Positions 54,900 to 63,807 of a stretch of 64,000 nt of DNA are shown here, one piece after another. This stretch comes from Halomonas nitroreducens. Lineage in GTDB: Bacteria > Pseudomonadota > Gammaproteobacteria > Pseudomonadales > Halomonadaceae. A model generated the notes under the pieces. That model had not been told where the DNA came from. It did not search any database and saw only the letters and a program-made list of their open reading frames with translations. Where the stretch lies: the NCBI RefSeq assembly GCF_003966155.1, contig NZ_RXNS01000010.1, positions 62,001-126,000 on the forward strand, read 5' to 3'. The translations under genes and the position numbers were made by a program. The number at the start of each line of letters is the position of its first letter. The first letter of the stretch is position 1.

Positions 54900-55624
54900 C
54901 CCTGCAGGCCACCTCATCGCTGCCTCGCCCCTGGCTGACGGGCATCCGCGAGGCCATCCCCCTGCTGGGCGGCTACGTGCCGGTGGCGATCTCCTTCGGA
55001 CTGGTCGCCATCCAGGCGGGCTTCAGCACCTGGGAGGCAGTCATCATCTCCACGCTGTTCTACGCCGGCGCCTCTCAGTTCCTGTTCGTCGGCATGATCG
55101 CCGGCGGCGCGCCCCTGTGGCTGGTGGTCGTCATGACGCTGCTGATCAACCTGCGCCACGTGGTCTATGCCCCCAACCTGGCGCCCTGGCTGACCGCCAG
55201 CCGCTGGTGGCCCTGGCTGATGCACACGCTGACCGATCAGGTCTTTGCCCTGGCCCACCATCGCCTGCCGCAGCTTCCCGAGGCGGCACGGCTTGGCTGG
55301 TTCACCGGCGCGGCGCTGCTGGCCTGGGCGAGCTGGGTCGCCGGCACGGCCCTGGGGGCTATCGCCGGCGACTGGCTGATGGCTCAGTGGCCGCTGCTCG
55401 GCGAGATCCTGCCCTTCGCCCTCCCGGCCCTGTTCCTGGTGCTGGTGATGCCGCGCTTGACCGGCCGGCGCTGGAGCCTGGCGCTGGGGGTCAGCATCGG
55501 CCTGGCCATGCTCGGTACCCTGGCCGGCTTCACCAACCTCGGCATCCCCCTGGCGGCCGCCTGCGGAGCCCTGTGCTTCTATCTGGTGAAGTTCGATGTC
55601 GGCAGCAAAGGAGTCCCGCGATGA
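54896..55624 (+). CDS. azlC: Branched-chain amino acid exporter, large subunit
   Basis: Membrane protein of 242 residues, AzlC/YgaZ family, with about six transmembrane segments. LLGGYVPVAISFGLVAIQAG and YAGASQFLFVGMI are family motifs. With AzlD it exports branched-chain amino acids or analogues. It overlaps both neighbouring genes by 4 bp. Confidence 0.94.
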   Translation: MTLQATSSLPRPWLTGIREAIPLLGGYVPVAISFGLVAIQAGFSTWEAVIISTLFYAGASQFLFVGMIAGGAPLWLVVVMTLLINLRHVVYAPNLAPWLTASRWWPWLMHTLTDQVFALAHHRLPQLPEAARLGWFTGAALLAWASWVAGTALGAIAGDWLMAQWPLLGEILPFALPALFLVLVMPRLTGRRWSLALGVSIGLAMLGTLAGFTNLGIPLAAACGALCFYLVKFDVGSKGVPR

Positions 55625-55968
55625 GTAGTGCACTCTGGCTGGCCGTGCTGGCCGCGGCCCTCGGCACCCTGCTGCTGCGCCTGGTGCCGCTGCTGTGGAT
55701 GCAGCGGCGGCTCAGGAAACTCGACGGCGAACCGGGTGCCGACGCCATGCCCCAGTGGCTCGGCATACTCGGGCCCTTGATGGTTGCCGCCGTGCTCGGC
55801 GTCTCCCTGGTGCCGCGCGATCCCGACGCCACCTCCTGGCTGGCCACGCTGATCGGCGTGCTGGCGACCCTGGCCGTCTGGTACCGGCGGCGCTCGCTCG
55901 GCTGGCCGGTGGTCGCCGGCGTGGCGGCCTACGGCGCGGTGGTGATGCTGGCGGGGCTCGGGATGTGA
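55621..55968 (+). CDS. azlD: Branched-chain amino acid exporter, small subunit
   Basis: Membrane protein of 115 residues, AzlD/YgaH family, with four hydrophobic segments; LAAALGTLLLRLVPLLW at the N-terminus is typical. It forms the exporter with AzlC and is translationally coupled to it through an ATGA overlap. Confidence 0.92.
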   Translation: MSSALWLAVLAAALGTLLLRLVPLLWMQRRLRKLDGEPGADAMPQWLGILGPLMVAAVLGVSLVPRDPDATSWLATLIGVLATLAVWYRRRSLGWPVVAGVAAYGAVVMLAGLGM

Positions 55969-56121
55969 AGTGTCTCTCGCATGCCGTCTGGACCGTGGAC
56001 AGGGCACAGACCGATCCCGAAGGATGGACGTTGGTCGCGCGCCAGAAGGCGCCATGTGCCTGGCACCCCATTACCCTAGCCTGCCCGCGCACCACGGGCG
56101 GCAAGGGGCCATCGGCGATGG

Positions 56122-56134
56122 CCCCCCCCCCCCC
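56122..56134. repeat. Homopolymer tract of 13 C
   Basis: An uninterrupted run of 13 C lies in the intergenic region after azlD. It is prone to slippage. It lies downstream of both flanking genes, so any regulatory effect is unclear. Confidence 0.9.
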
Positions 56135-56227
56135 GGGCTTCCTCTCGGCCAGGACAACGGGCCGCTGATAAACGCTGGCGGTGAAAGCCAGGGCCAGCGC
56201 ATCGCCGGCGCCTCGGGGCGATGGGGA

Positions 56228-56893
56228 TCAGCGGGATCGCGGTCGAGACTGGCGGGCCGTCACGGTGAACGTCATCCCGGGCTCCCATAGCCGCTCGCGC
56301 GGGCCAATCCACGCATAGGCCAGCAGGCAGGGGGCCAACTGGCCCGTGGTGATGCGATGCTCGTCGCCGGGACGATTCAGCACCAGCGAGCCCGGGGCGT
56401 AAACGGCATTGTCGTTCTCCGACCAGGCACCCGCGATGGAGATATAGCTCTCCTCGATGCCCGCATGGCTGTGCTGCGGATAGGTCGTATTGGGCGCAAA
56501 CAGCAGGATGAGATCGCTCGCCTGGACGGGACCGCGGGGTCCCAGGATCTCGGCATAGGCGTATTTATTCCCGAGCGTCCGGGAAATCTTCGAATACCCC
56601 AGCTCCCAGGTCAGCAGCGGCGCCACGCGCTCCAGGGAACGCCCCATGCTATCCAGCGATCCCCTTCTTGCCAGGTCCAGGGCCCTGCCGAGGTGCGCGA
56701 CGACGGGCAAGCGGGCAGGCTTTCTCGCCTCGACGGGCGAGTTGGCCTCGATGATCGCGGACAAGGCTTCCCGGACACGGCGTCGGTGGGAGCGAATCAC
56801 CTTGCTGCCCCCTGCCGAACCGTGGCGGTAGAGGGCATCATACTCCCGAAGCAGGTACAGCCAATCGGGAGCGTCGTGAAGCGGTACCGACAT
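56228..56893 (-). CDS. dddL: DddL-type DMSP lyase (cupin)
   Basis: Cupin of 221 residues cleaving dimethylsulfoniopropionate to DMS and acrylate in its family. The N-terminus LYLLREYDALYRHGSAGGSK and the C-terminal half match DddL as I recall it. The cupin metal motif is YPQHSHAGIEESY (two His, Glu, Tyr) with a later His in PGDEHRIT. No signal peptide. It stands alone, convergent with azlD, without an adjacent acuI/acuN. The family call is good; activity is unproven. No strong ribosome binding site. Confidence 0.8.
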   Translation of the reverse strand: MSVPLHDAPDWLYLLREYDALYRHGSAGGSKVIRSHRRRVREALSAIIEANSPVEARKPARLPVVAHLGRALDLARRGSLDSMGRSLERVAPLLTWELGYSKISRTLGNKYAYAEILGPRGPVQASDLILLFAPNTTYPQHSHAGIEESYISIAGAWSENDNAVYAPGSLVLNRPGDEHRITTGQLAPCLLAYAWIGPRERLWEPGMTFTVTARQSRPRSR

Positions 56894-57209
56894 TGCCTAG
56901 CCCCATCGCTGCGGTTGAACGTGATCCCGAAGGGGAGCCTTCCGAGAGCGGCAGCCTTGCCGCAACGCCCGCTCCCTCCCGAGCCCCCACGAGCTTCGGG
57001 GACCCACCTCCCAACCCCGGCGGAGGCGAGCACGCCACCAACGTCGCGCAGCGATGTCAGGAATTCAAGCACTCACTCATTCGAGCCCGCTTGCCTATGG
57101 ACGGTGCAAGAGCGGCCAGCGAATCGGCTCTGGTGTCTCGGGGAGCGACAGTGTGAACAGCAAAGGCAATGAGTCGCTCGGGGAGGAATTCGAGAGGAAG
57201 CAGTAGATC
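56894..57209. other. Intergenic region, no gene recognised
   Basis: About 316 bp upstream of dddL. No convincing gene; it should hold the dddL promoter. It ends at the tRNA relic. Confidence 0.55.
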
Positions 57210-57256
57210 TGGTGGGCCCAGCAGGACTTGAACCGGAAACCAAAGGATTATGAGTG
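57210..57256 (-). pseudogene. 3' half of a decayed tRNA-Met(CAU) gene
   Basis: On the minus strand the sequence runs from ACTCATAATCC (anticodon loop, CAU) through GGTTCAAGTCC (T arm) to TGGGCCCACCA. This is the 3' half of a CAU tRNA with encoded CCA. The T stem has mismatches and the 5' half is missing. Such 3' fragments are typical integrase attachment-site duplications. Confidence 0.75.
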
Positions 57257-57260
57257 CAAC

Positions 57261-57617
57261 CAAGTAGCCTTGGGGAACGCGCCCGCAATGCGATTAAACT
57301 TAAAAATCAATCAGATGAAGCGTTCCACCATTTACACCCACCACGCCGTTTACTCGCAATAAGCAACCAAACCGCAACCAAGCTGCCCAATCGCTTCAGT
57401 CTCCTGGCCATATCGACCGCTCTGAACGATGCATGAGCGCTCATTTCGGAACGGGCAAAGCGCCCCAGGGTGTGTCTACTGTTGCTGGGCAAGATCAATC
57501 TGGCACGCCATGCGATTCTGCAGATAGTTCGCTTCCCCCTTGGCATTGCGCGTGCGGAAGAAGGCCGTGAACTGGCCCGGAATTCCCGAAGTTTCCAAAT
57601 CTTGAGAGGATGGAGTC
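57261..57617. other. Lower-GC spacer between tRNA relic and IS3 relic
   Basis: No recognised gene. The GC content is visibly lower than in most of the window and there are no convincing start signals, as expected for remnant island DNA. Confidence 0.5.
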
Positions 57618-57927
57618 ATGAACACAACAAACCGGTGTTTCCCTGAGGTACTTCAGCGGGCAGTCCGCATGGTCTTCGACCACGAGGCCGACTATCTCTC
57701 CCTGTGGGCGGCCATGGGCGCCATTGCCCCCAAGATCGGCTGTACGCTAGAAACTCAGCGGAGCTGAGCCCGGCAGGCCGAGCGTGATGCGGGTCGTCGT
57801 GGAGGCACCACGACGTCAGAACGTGAGCGGATCAAGGCGCTGGAGCGCGAGAACCGGGAGTTGAAACAGGCCAACGAGATCCTGAGCAAGGCGGCCGCGT
57901 ATTTTGCCCAGGCGGAGCTCGACCGCG
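57618..57927 (+). pseudogene. IS3-family transposase OrfA, broken
   Basis: The frame starts [20 protein letters not shown] and has the helix-turn-helix region, then a nonsense TGA at 57765 where OrfA normally has the Trp of RSW. The same frame continues with [12 protein letters not shown] and [21 protein letters not shown], the leucine-zipper end of OrfA. No OrfB follows, so the element is dead. Confidence 0.88.
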
Positions 57928-58494
57928 CCAGAGGTCCGTGTCGATGCGTTCCAGGCGGACGGCTCGTGAAATCAGACCTCCTCGACATCAAGAAGTGGCG
58001 GGCGCCCGCCACGGAAAGGCCCCTCCAGAGTGGTATGGTCCACCACCAGTGTATTCCCCCACAGCGGCAGGCAGCGCCCCGAGCCGCCAGTGTGGCGCAA
58101 CAACGCCGCTGTAGGGTGAAGAGGACTCCATCCCATTGCTTATGCCTGTCGGATTTACGTCATGGCATTCCGTGCAAGTATCGGGCTTCGATGATTGGCG
58201 CCATCTCACCCCGCCATACCGCCTCGTATCCGCGTCCTGTTCGTCAGGCCAGCGTTTTGCCTCGAGCTGCGTTGGCCCCCTCGCGGAAGACACCCTTGCC
58301 GTCGGCTAGCACTTCCCCTTGCCGGGCGGGCAGGGGACTTTCACCCCCAAGTCACCCCGAGCCCCCGGAACAGCGCCAGTCAGGCGCTGCGCGCCATGCC
58401 TGGCGCACACCTTTAAAATTGGCCGGACAAGCGGCCAGAGATAGGTCGTTAGGGGGGCGGTCGATGACCCAAGCCCCATCCGGTAAGGCCTGAT
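57928..58494. other. Remnant DNA after the IS3 fragment
   Basis: No intact gene recognised. The end (58375-58408) holds an inverted repeat: GCCAG/CTGGC outside GGCGC/GCGCC. Fragments may be decayed mobile elements, but none could be assigned. Confidence 0.5.
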
Positions 58495-59358
58495 TTAGTC
58501 CGCGGCCGCCACGTACCAGCTGTCAATCAAGTCACGGTTATCGTGGATCCAACCTCGCGCACCCTCGGCGGGATCACCGACCTCCTCGATGCGGGCCATC
58601 AGGCTGCCCAGGCTGTCGTCGTCCATCTTCCAGGCGTTGAGCAGAGAGGTCAGCCAGGGGTCATCCGCATCCAAGTCGGGACGCGCCATCCAGTAAATGT
58701 CCTCGTTGTCACCATAGACACCCTGAGGGTCCTCGAGGTACTTGAGGTCGTACTCGGCGAAGGCCCAGTGAGGGCTCCAGAGGGTGACGACCAAAGGCTC
58801 ACCACTCCGGTAGGCACTGTCCAGCGCCGCCATCATCGCCGGCCCGGAGCTGTTGATCTGATTCATGGGCAGCTCATAGGCCTCGATCGCCTTCTCGGTC
58901 AGGCTGGCGATCGCCGAACCTGGATCAATGCCGAGGATCGCCGACCGTCCCTGATACTGGTACCGATCGGCCTGCGCCGCGAGCTCGGGGATGCTGTCGA
59001 TCTCGGCATAACTCGGCACCACGAGGCCAAGGCCGGTCCCCTCGTACCAGACGTCGTGCACATCGATGCTGTCGCGATGGGGCTCCAGGAAGGGTGCATC
59101 GGTGGTCGGCAGCCAGATCTCCAGCGACAGGTCGAAGTCGCCATTGGCGAGGCCACTATAGAGCACGCTCTTGCCGACATCGGACAATTCGACGTCATAG
59201 GCATGATCCTCCTCCAGGAGAATCTTCCACATGTTAGCCACGGCGATGTTCTCGGCCCAGTTGTTGGTGCCGATGACCAGTGACTTGTCGCTCGCCTGCG
59301 CCGCACCTCCCGAGGCCATCACCCCCAGTGCCAGCAGGGTCAAGGAAGTCTTCTTCAT
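58495..59358 (-). CDS. ProX/OpuAC-type betaine-family binding protein
   Basis: Periplasmic substrate-binding protein of 287 residues. Signal peptide MKKTSLTLLALGVMASGGAAQA, then KSLVIGTNNWAENIAVANMW, typical of ABC binding proteins for glycine betaine, choline or proline betaine. AGGAGG lies 6 bp before the third of three tandem ATGs. No permease or ATPase gene is adjacent, so it is an orphan component. The ligand is likely a quaternary amine or DMSP-like osmolyte (inferred). It is followed leftward by remnant DNA. Confidence 0.88.
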   Translation of the reverse strand: MKKTSLTLLALGVMASGGAAQASDKSLVIGTNNWAENIAVANMWKILLEEDHAYDVELSDVGKSVLYSGLANGDFDLSLEIWLPTTDAPFLEPHRDSIDVHDVWYEGTGLGLVVPSYAEIDSIPELAAQADRYQYQGRSAILGIDPGSAIASLTEKAIEAYELPMNQINSSGPAMMAALDSAYRSGEPLVVTLWSPHWAFAEYDLKYLEDPQGVYGDNEDIYWMARPDLDADDPWLTSLLNAWKMDDDSLGSLMARIEEVGDPAEGARGWIHDNRDLIDSWYVAAAD

Positions 59359-59507
59359 CATCATCCTCCTGATGTGGTGGTCGGAATCATTCATAAAACA
59401 CAGCCTACCATGGGATTTCGGCGATAATGTCGCCAATTTCTCATGCCCTTGATGAGAAAAATGAATGAGCCTCTCTACGCCGGGCAGGGAGCCGGGGCAC
59501 CTGGGTC

Positions 59508-60761
59508 CTACTCCAACAGACGTGCATCGAAGGGGTAGTCGGATAACAGCTCCACCTGGCCGTCTTCCCGAACGTAGAGCTGCTCTTCCAGCTTCACTCC
59601 TTCACCGCCCGCTTCATGGCCGATGAAGCTCTCAACACACAACGTCATGTTCGGCGAGATGATCCCGTCGTAGCCCTTATCGTCGATATCCTCGCGGTGC
59701 ACGATGTAGGGATATTCCCCGTTCATGCCCACCCCATGGGCCAGGGCAAAGTAACGACGCGCCTTGTACGCGGGCGGAATCTCCCAGGCTCGCTCGGCGT
59801 ATTCCTTGAAACTCACGCCCGGTTTGAGGTTGGCCATGTTGGTCTGGATCTGGTCGTAGGCCATGCGATACAGGTCCTTCTGAGCCCGAGTCGGCTCCTC
59901 CCAACCGCACAGGAGGGTCCGCGAAAAGTCGGCATAGTAGCCGTATCGCCCCACCACGTCGGTGTCCAGGGCTACAAGCTCACCTGCCTGAATACGCCGG
60001 TCGGAACATTCCTGGAACCAGGGATTGGTCCTGGGCCCCGAGTTCATCAGCCGCGTCTCGACGAAGTCCGCATCGGTGGCAATGATGTGCTGATGGAGCT
60101 TCGACCAGACCTCATTCTCGGTCACCCCGGGGCGAATGGCCGCCTCCAGCTGTCGCACGCCATCTTCGACCGCGCGAAGCGAGGAGCGAATCATCTTGAT
60201 CTCGTTGGGGACCTTGTAGGCCCGCGCCTGCTCGAGGGGCTCCTGGGCATCCAGGACCCGATAGCCGCGCTCCGTCAGGGCAAAGGCTGCCTGGGGGGTG
60301 GCGCTCTCCAATGCCACCTTGCCGCCACCACCGCATTGCCGCCAGATCAGATCATCGATCTCGTCGGCCCAGGCCTTCGTCACCGCATGCGTATTACGCT
60401 CGTTGAAGTAGTACGAAATGGCCTTGGCCGGTCGAATCTCATCGATGGTCGGCAGGTGTGAAGCGAGGTGCTCACAACCAGAAAACTCGAACAGCACTAC
60501 CGGCCCTTCCGCCGGCACGAAGGCATAGCGCGCCGGGTTTCGGGAGCTGTAGACCTGCATGTTGCGAGAGCCGGTGGCATAACGCACGTGAGCCGGATCG
60601 AACAGCACAGCGGCGGAGATGTCACGAGCCTTGAGTTGCTGTCGCACCCGCGCCAGGCGATCACATAAAATTTGTGTGATCTCCGCCTGGGTCGGTTCGC
60701 AATCCTCGGGGCGATGGGTCGGGGCGAGGATGCCCAGAGCTTCCAGATCCATTTTCATCAT
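59508..60761 (-). CDS. DddP-like M24 family metalloprotein
   Basis: Protein of about 417 residues with the pita-bread fold. The segment VETRLMNSGPRTNPWFQEC followed by ALDTDVVGRYGYYADFSRTL closely resembles DddP, a DMSP lyase in the M24 peptidase family; metal-ligand Asp residues, a His in ALAHGVGM and Glu residues in CVESFIGHEAGG/KLEEQ are present. DddP-like proteins without DMSP lyase activity exist, so this could be another hydrolase. The start is set by GGAG before tandem ATGs at 60761. It is 35 bp after the PhyH-like gene. Confidence 0.8.
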   Translation of the reverse strand: MMKMDLEALGILAPTHRPEDCEPTQAEITQILCDRLARVRQQLKARDISAAVLFDPAHVRYATGSRNMQVYSSRNPARYAFVPAEGPVVLFEFSGCEHLASHLPTIDEIRPAKAISYYFNERNTHAVTKAWADEIDDLIWRQCGGGGKVALESATPQAAFALTERGYRVLDAQEPLEQARAYKVPNEIKMIRSSLRAVEDGVRQLEAAIRPGVTENEVWSKLHQHIIATDADFVETRLMNSGPRTNPWFQECSDRRIQAGELVALDTDVVGRYGYYADFSRTLLCGWEEPTRAQKDLYRMAYDQIQTNMANLKPGVSFKEYAERAWEIPPAYKARRYFALAHGVGMNGEYPYIVHREDIDDKGYDGIISPNMTLCVESFIGHEAGGEGVKLEEQLYVREDGQVELLSDYPFDARLLE

Positions 60762-60796
60762 CAATTCTCCGTGTCGGTCCATTGGCGGAGTGGGGC

Positions 60797-61687
60797 TCAA
60801 TCGAGCAGGCCATCGGCACGCTCAGCCCGGTCTTGCTCGGCCTGGATATGCAACTCCGATACCCGTCCATACAGCTGGCGAGTGCGTTCCAGGCGGCCGA
60901 CCACTCCCGGCGACTGGGAGTAGGCAAAGATCGCCGTAAGCCGGGGCGTAGCTCCCTCGACACGTGTCACGCGATGTAAACTGAAGCGGCCCTTGAACAG
61001 TTGGAGATCGCCGGGCCGAAGGTTGAGACGACGAACGCGGTCGCGGTCCTCGTCACGGATCACGGCCCCGACTCCGGCGTAGTTCTCGTCCTGGGGGGTG
61101 CGAATGTCCGGGCAGTACTCGAAGACCCCGCCCTCTTCCGGGGCCTGAGTCATCATGGTGACGATGAATTCGTTGGTGTCGTAGTGCCAGGGTTGCTCAG
61201 TGCCCTCGGGCAGGACGTTCAGCACCAGCCCGGCGTAGGGATCGGCATACTCGTAGACCTGATCTTCACCCAGACAGCGTGCCACCAGGGACTTCATCGC
61301 CGGCGAGACATACAGCCGCTGCATGATGCGGTCTGCTGTGATCATATCTCGGGTAACGAAGCCACTGGTGCGGGTCATGAACAGACGACGCGGATCGCCC
61401 TCGGGCAGCGCCGGATCATCGGCAGTGAAGTAGGCGTTGACCTCCCGAGTGTTGTAGAAACTCTTGCTCGCCAGCTCCTGGCACTCCTCGCGCATCTGGG
61501 TCAGGCGATCTTCGCGCAGGAAACCGCGCAGGACCGCACAGCCTTCCCGGTCCAGGTCAGCCCGCGCCTCTTCGATCGCCGCCAGCAGTGTCGGATCATC
61601 GGGCCGGTCGAGCGGATAACGCTCGGTATCGACCAGGTTGGACAGGTCATGGCGCTCGGCGTCGGCCAGTTGCATGGCAGTCAACAT
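60797..61687 (-). CDS. Phytanoyl-CoA dioxygenase-like Fe(II)/2OG oxygenase
   Basis: Protein of 296 residues. WHYDTNEF gives the HxD of the iron triad and LHRVTRV the distal His, with Arg after it for 2-oxoglutarate. PhyH-family enzymes include ectoine hydroxylase and many hydroxylases of small molecules; the substrate here is unknown. It is the first gene of an operon with the DddP-like gene and faces a LysR gene. Nine C separate its GAGGAG from TATG. Confidence 0.85.
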   Translation of the reverse strand: MLTAMQLADAERHDLSNLVDTERYPLDRPDDPTLLAAIEEARADLDREGCAVLRGFLREDRLTQMREECQELASKSFYNTREVNAYFTADDPALPEGDPRRLFMTRTSGFVTRDMITADRIMQRLYVSPAMKSLVARCLGEDQVYEYADPYAGLVLNVLPEGTEQPWHYDTNEFIVTMMTQAPEEGGVFEYCPDIRTPQDENYAGVGAVIRDEDRDRVRRLNLRPGDLQLFKGRFSLHRVTRVEGATPRLTAIFAYSQSPGVVGRLERTRQLYGRVSELHIQAEQDRAERADGLLD

Positions 61688-61688
61688 A

Positions 61689-61697
61689 GGGGGGGGG
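61689..61697 (-). repeat. Homopolymer between ribosome binding site and start
   Basis: On the minus strand nine C lie between GAGGAG and the start TATG of the PhyH-like gene, making the spacing 11 nt. Slippage would change it. Confidence 0.85.
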
Positions 61698-61801
61698 CTC
61701 CTCTCTCGCACGGAACGAAGACGGCCAGCCGCCGCTGGTCTCATCTCGCGATGAGCGGCATAGTGGAGAATCCCGAAGCATCGAGGAAACGATTCGTTCC
61801 G

Positions 61802-62719
61802 ATGAATTCCATCGACAACTCCGATTGCCATAACCTGCCGATCCTCGACACCGAACTGCTCAGCGCCTTCGTGGCGGTGGTCGAGAACGGCGGTTTCACG
61901 GCGGCAGCGCGCCAGCTGCACAAGACGCAGTCGACGATCAGCCAGCGCATCCGCACCCTGGAGGAGCGGATCGGGGTGTCGCTGCTGCATCGCACCAGCC
62001 GGCAGCTTAGCCTGACCCCGGATGGCGAGACCTTCCTCGTCTACGCTCGTCGTCTGCTCCAGCTGCAACGGGAGGCCATCAGCTCGCTGGGACACGGCGA
62101 CCGAGAGGGTGTGATTCGCTTCGGCTTGCCCGAAAACTACGCGGAGGCCTGGTTGCCGCGCTTGCTCGATCGTTTCGCCCAGCGACACCCGCGTGTCCGG
62201 CCGCATATCCACTGCCGGATGTCCAGCGAGCTTATCGAGGCCCTCGAAGGCGGTGAACTCGACCTGGCGCTGACGGTGCGCCACGCCAACCACGGCAATG
62301 GTGAAGCCTTGGGGGCCGAGACACTGGTATGGGCCGCCCACCGCGACTTCCGCCAGGACCCGAAGGCGGCGCTACCCTTGGCACTGTTCCCCGATCACTG
62401 CCCCTACCGTCAACGCGCGCTGGACAGCCTGACCCGCCAGGGCCGCCGCTGGTCCCTGCAGTACACCAGCCAGAGCCCCACCGGACTGCGTATGGCCGTC
62501 AACCAACGCAATGCCGTGACCGTTGTCGATCGCCGCACCCTGCCTGCCGACTGGCGAATCCTGGATGAAACAGACGGCCTGCCCCCCCTGCCGCCGGCCC
62601 AGCTGGAACTGCACCGCTCTCCCAGTTGCCAGCACCCCGCCGGAGACGACCTGATCGACCTGCTACGCGACCTGCTCGCCGCCGAGCTGCAGCCGGCCGA
62701 TGCCGGTCGTCACCTGTGA
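61802..62719 (+). CDS. LysR-family regulator divergent from the PhyH/DddP-like operon
   Basis: Regulator of about 305 residues: winged helix (LLSAFVAVVENGGFTAAARQ, QSTISQRIRTLEERIG) and an effector domain. By position it should control the PhyH-like and DddP-like genes. ATG at 61751 is an alternative start; neither has a good ribosome binding site. Confidence 0.9.
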   Translation: MNSIDNSDCHNLPILDTELLSAFVAVVENGGFTAAARQLHKTQSTISQRIRTLEERIGVSLLHRTSRQLSLTPDGETFLVYARRLLQLQREAISSLGHGDREGVIRFGLPENYAEAWLPRLLDRFAQRHPRVRPHIHCRMSSELIEALEGGELDLALTVRHANHGNGEALGAETLVWAAHRDFRQDPKAALPLALFPDHCPYRQRALDSLTRQGRRWSLQYTSQSPTGLRMAVNQRNAVTVVDRRTLPADWRILDETDGLPPLPPAQLELHRSPSCQHPAGDDLIDLLRDLLAAELQPADAGRHL

Positions 62720-62735
62720 TGCCTGCGAGCCAGTA

Positions 62736-63635
62736 CTAGGCGGGCGGATCGTCGATTTCCTGGCGCAGCCAGCGTCGAAACAGCCCCATGTTGGCAGACT
62801 CCTGGTGTCCGCTGCGGGTCACCAGCCAATAGGACTGGTGACCGGTCACCTCCACATCGAGCAACTGCACCAGATCACCGCGCATCAGCTCGCGGGCGAT
62901 CATGTGCCGATCAGCGATCGTCACACCGACCCCGTTGATGGCCGCCTGAATGGCGAGCTCCAGTACATCGAATGCCATACCACCTGAGGTATCCACCCCC
63001 TGGAGACCCGCCGCCTGGAGCCAGTGCTCCCAGGTGTGAAAGCGATAGTCGTCGCGCAGGACGTGCAGCAGGGTATGCCGGGTCAGGTCGACCTCGCGCC
63101 CCCGGCGCCCCTCCAAGAGGTGTGGGGCGCACACCGCCACATGGGTCTCCTGGATCAGCAGCTCGGCGTCGACTTCCGGCCACTCGCCAGCACCGAACCG
63201 GATGACCCCATCCAGCTCGTTGTTGTCCAGCAGGGCATCCTCGAAGCGCGTGGTGATGGACAGTTCGAGGGACGGATGCAACGACTTCAGTCGACCCAGC
63301 CGCGGCACCAACCAGCGGCTGGCGAAGGTCGGCGGCACATTCAACTTCAGGCGTGACAACGTCTCCTGATCCCTCAGTCCTCCGACCGTCCAGGCGATCC
63401 TGTCGAAGGACTGACGCAAGACCGGCAGCAGGCGACTCCCGGCCGCCGTCAACTTCAGGTGCCCACCACTCCGATCGAACAGCACCACCCCCAACTGTTC
63501 TTCCAGCAACTTGACCTGGCGACTCACCGCACTCTGCGTCACGCAGAGCCGCGTCGCGGCCTGGGTGAAACTCTGGCATTGAGCGGCGGCCTCGAAGGCC
63601 TTGAGGGCATTGAGTGGTGGAAGCGAACGTTGCAT
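62736..63635 (-). CDS. GcvA-like LysR-family regulator
   Basis: Regulator of 299 residues starting MQRSLPPLNALKAFEAAAQC, a GcvA-type start, with TQSAVSRQVKLLEEQLG in the DNA-binding domain. It converges with the preceding LysR gene and diverges from the aldehyde dehydrogenase gene, which it probably controls. The start is chosen by AGGGG and by the fold; longer starts extend into non-coding sequence. Confidence 0.92.
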   Translation of the reverse strand: MQRSLPPLNALKAFEAAAQCQSFTQAATRLCVTQSAVSRQVKLLEEQLGVVLFDRSGGHLKLTAAGSRLLPVLRQSFDRIAWTVGGLRDQETLSRLKLNVPPTFASRWLVPRLGRLKSLHPSLELSITTRFEDALLDNNELDGVIRFGAGEWPEVDAELLIQETHVAVCAPHLLEGRRGREVDLTRHTLLHVLRDDYRFHTWEHWLQAAGLQGVDTSGGMAFDVLELAIQAAINGVGVTIADRHMIARELMRGDLVQLLDVEVTGHQSYWLVTRSGHQESANMGLFRRWLRQEIDDPPA

Positions 63636-63807
63636 GAGCACCCCTACAAAAACTCGTGACAAATGATAATAAACCCGGGCAGACACCCTGATCACAGAAT
63701 GCGCCATGACTTTTAAGAATACCATAGCTGCATAATCATCGTTTGTTGCGCTTCCGGGCTCCCCCTAGGCTGAGCAGCACCGAATACGACCTAGGGAGAA
63801 CGACACG

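Noticed and set aside
59508-60761. Ectoine hydrolase DoeA
   Set aside because: Both are M24 proteins, but the ETRL...GPRTNPWFQE segment fits DddP and there is no doeB or other doe gene adjacent.
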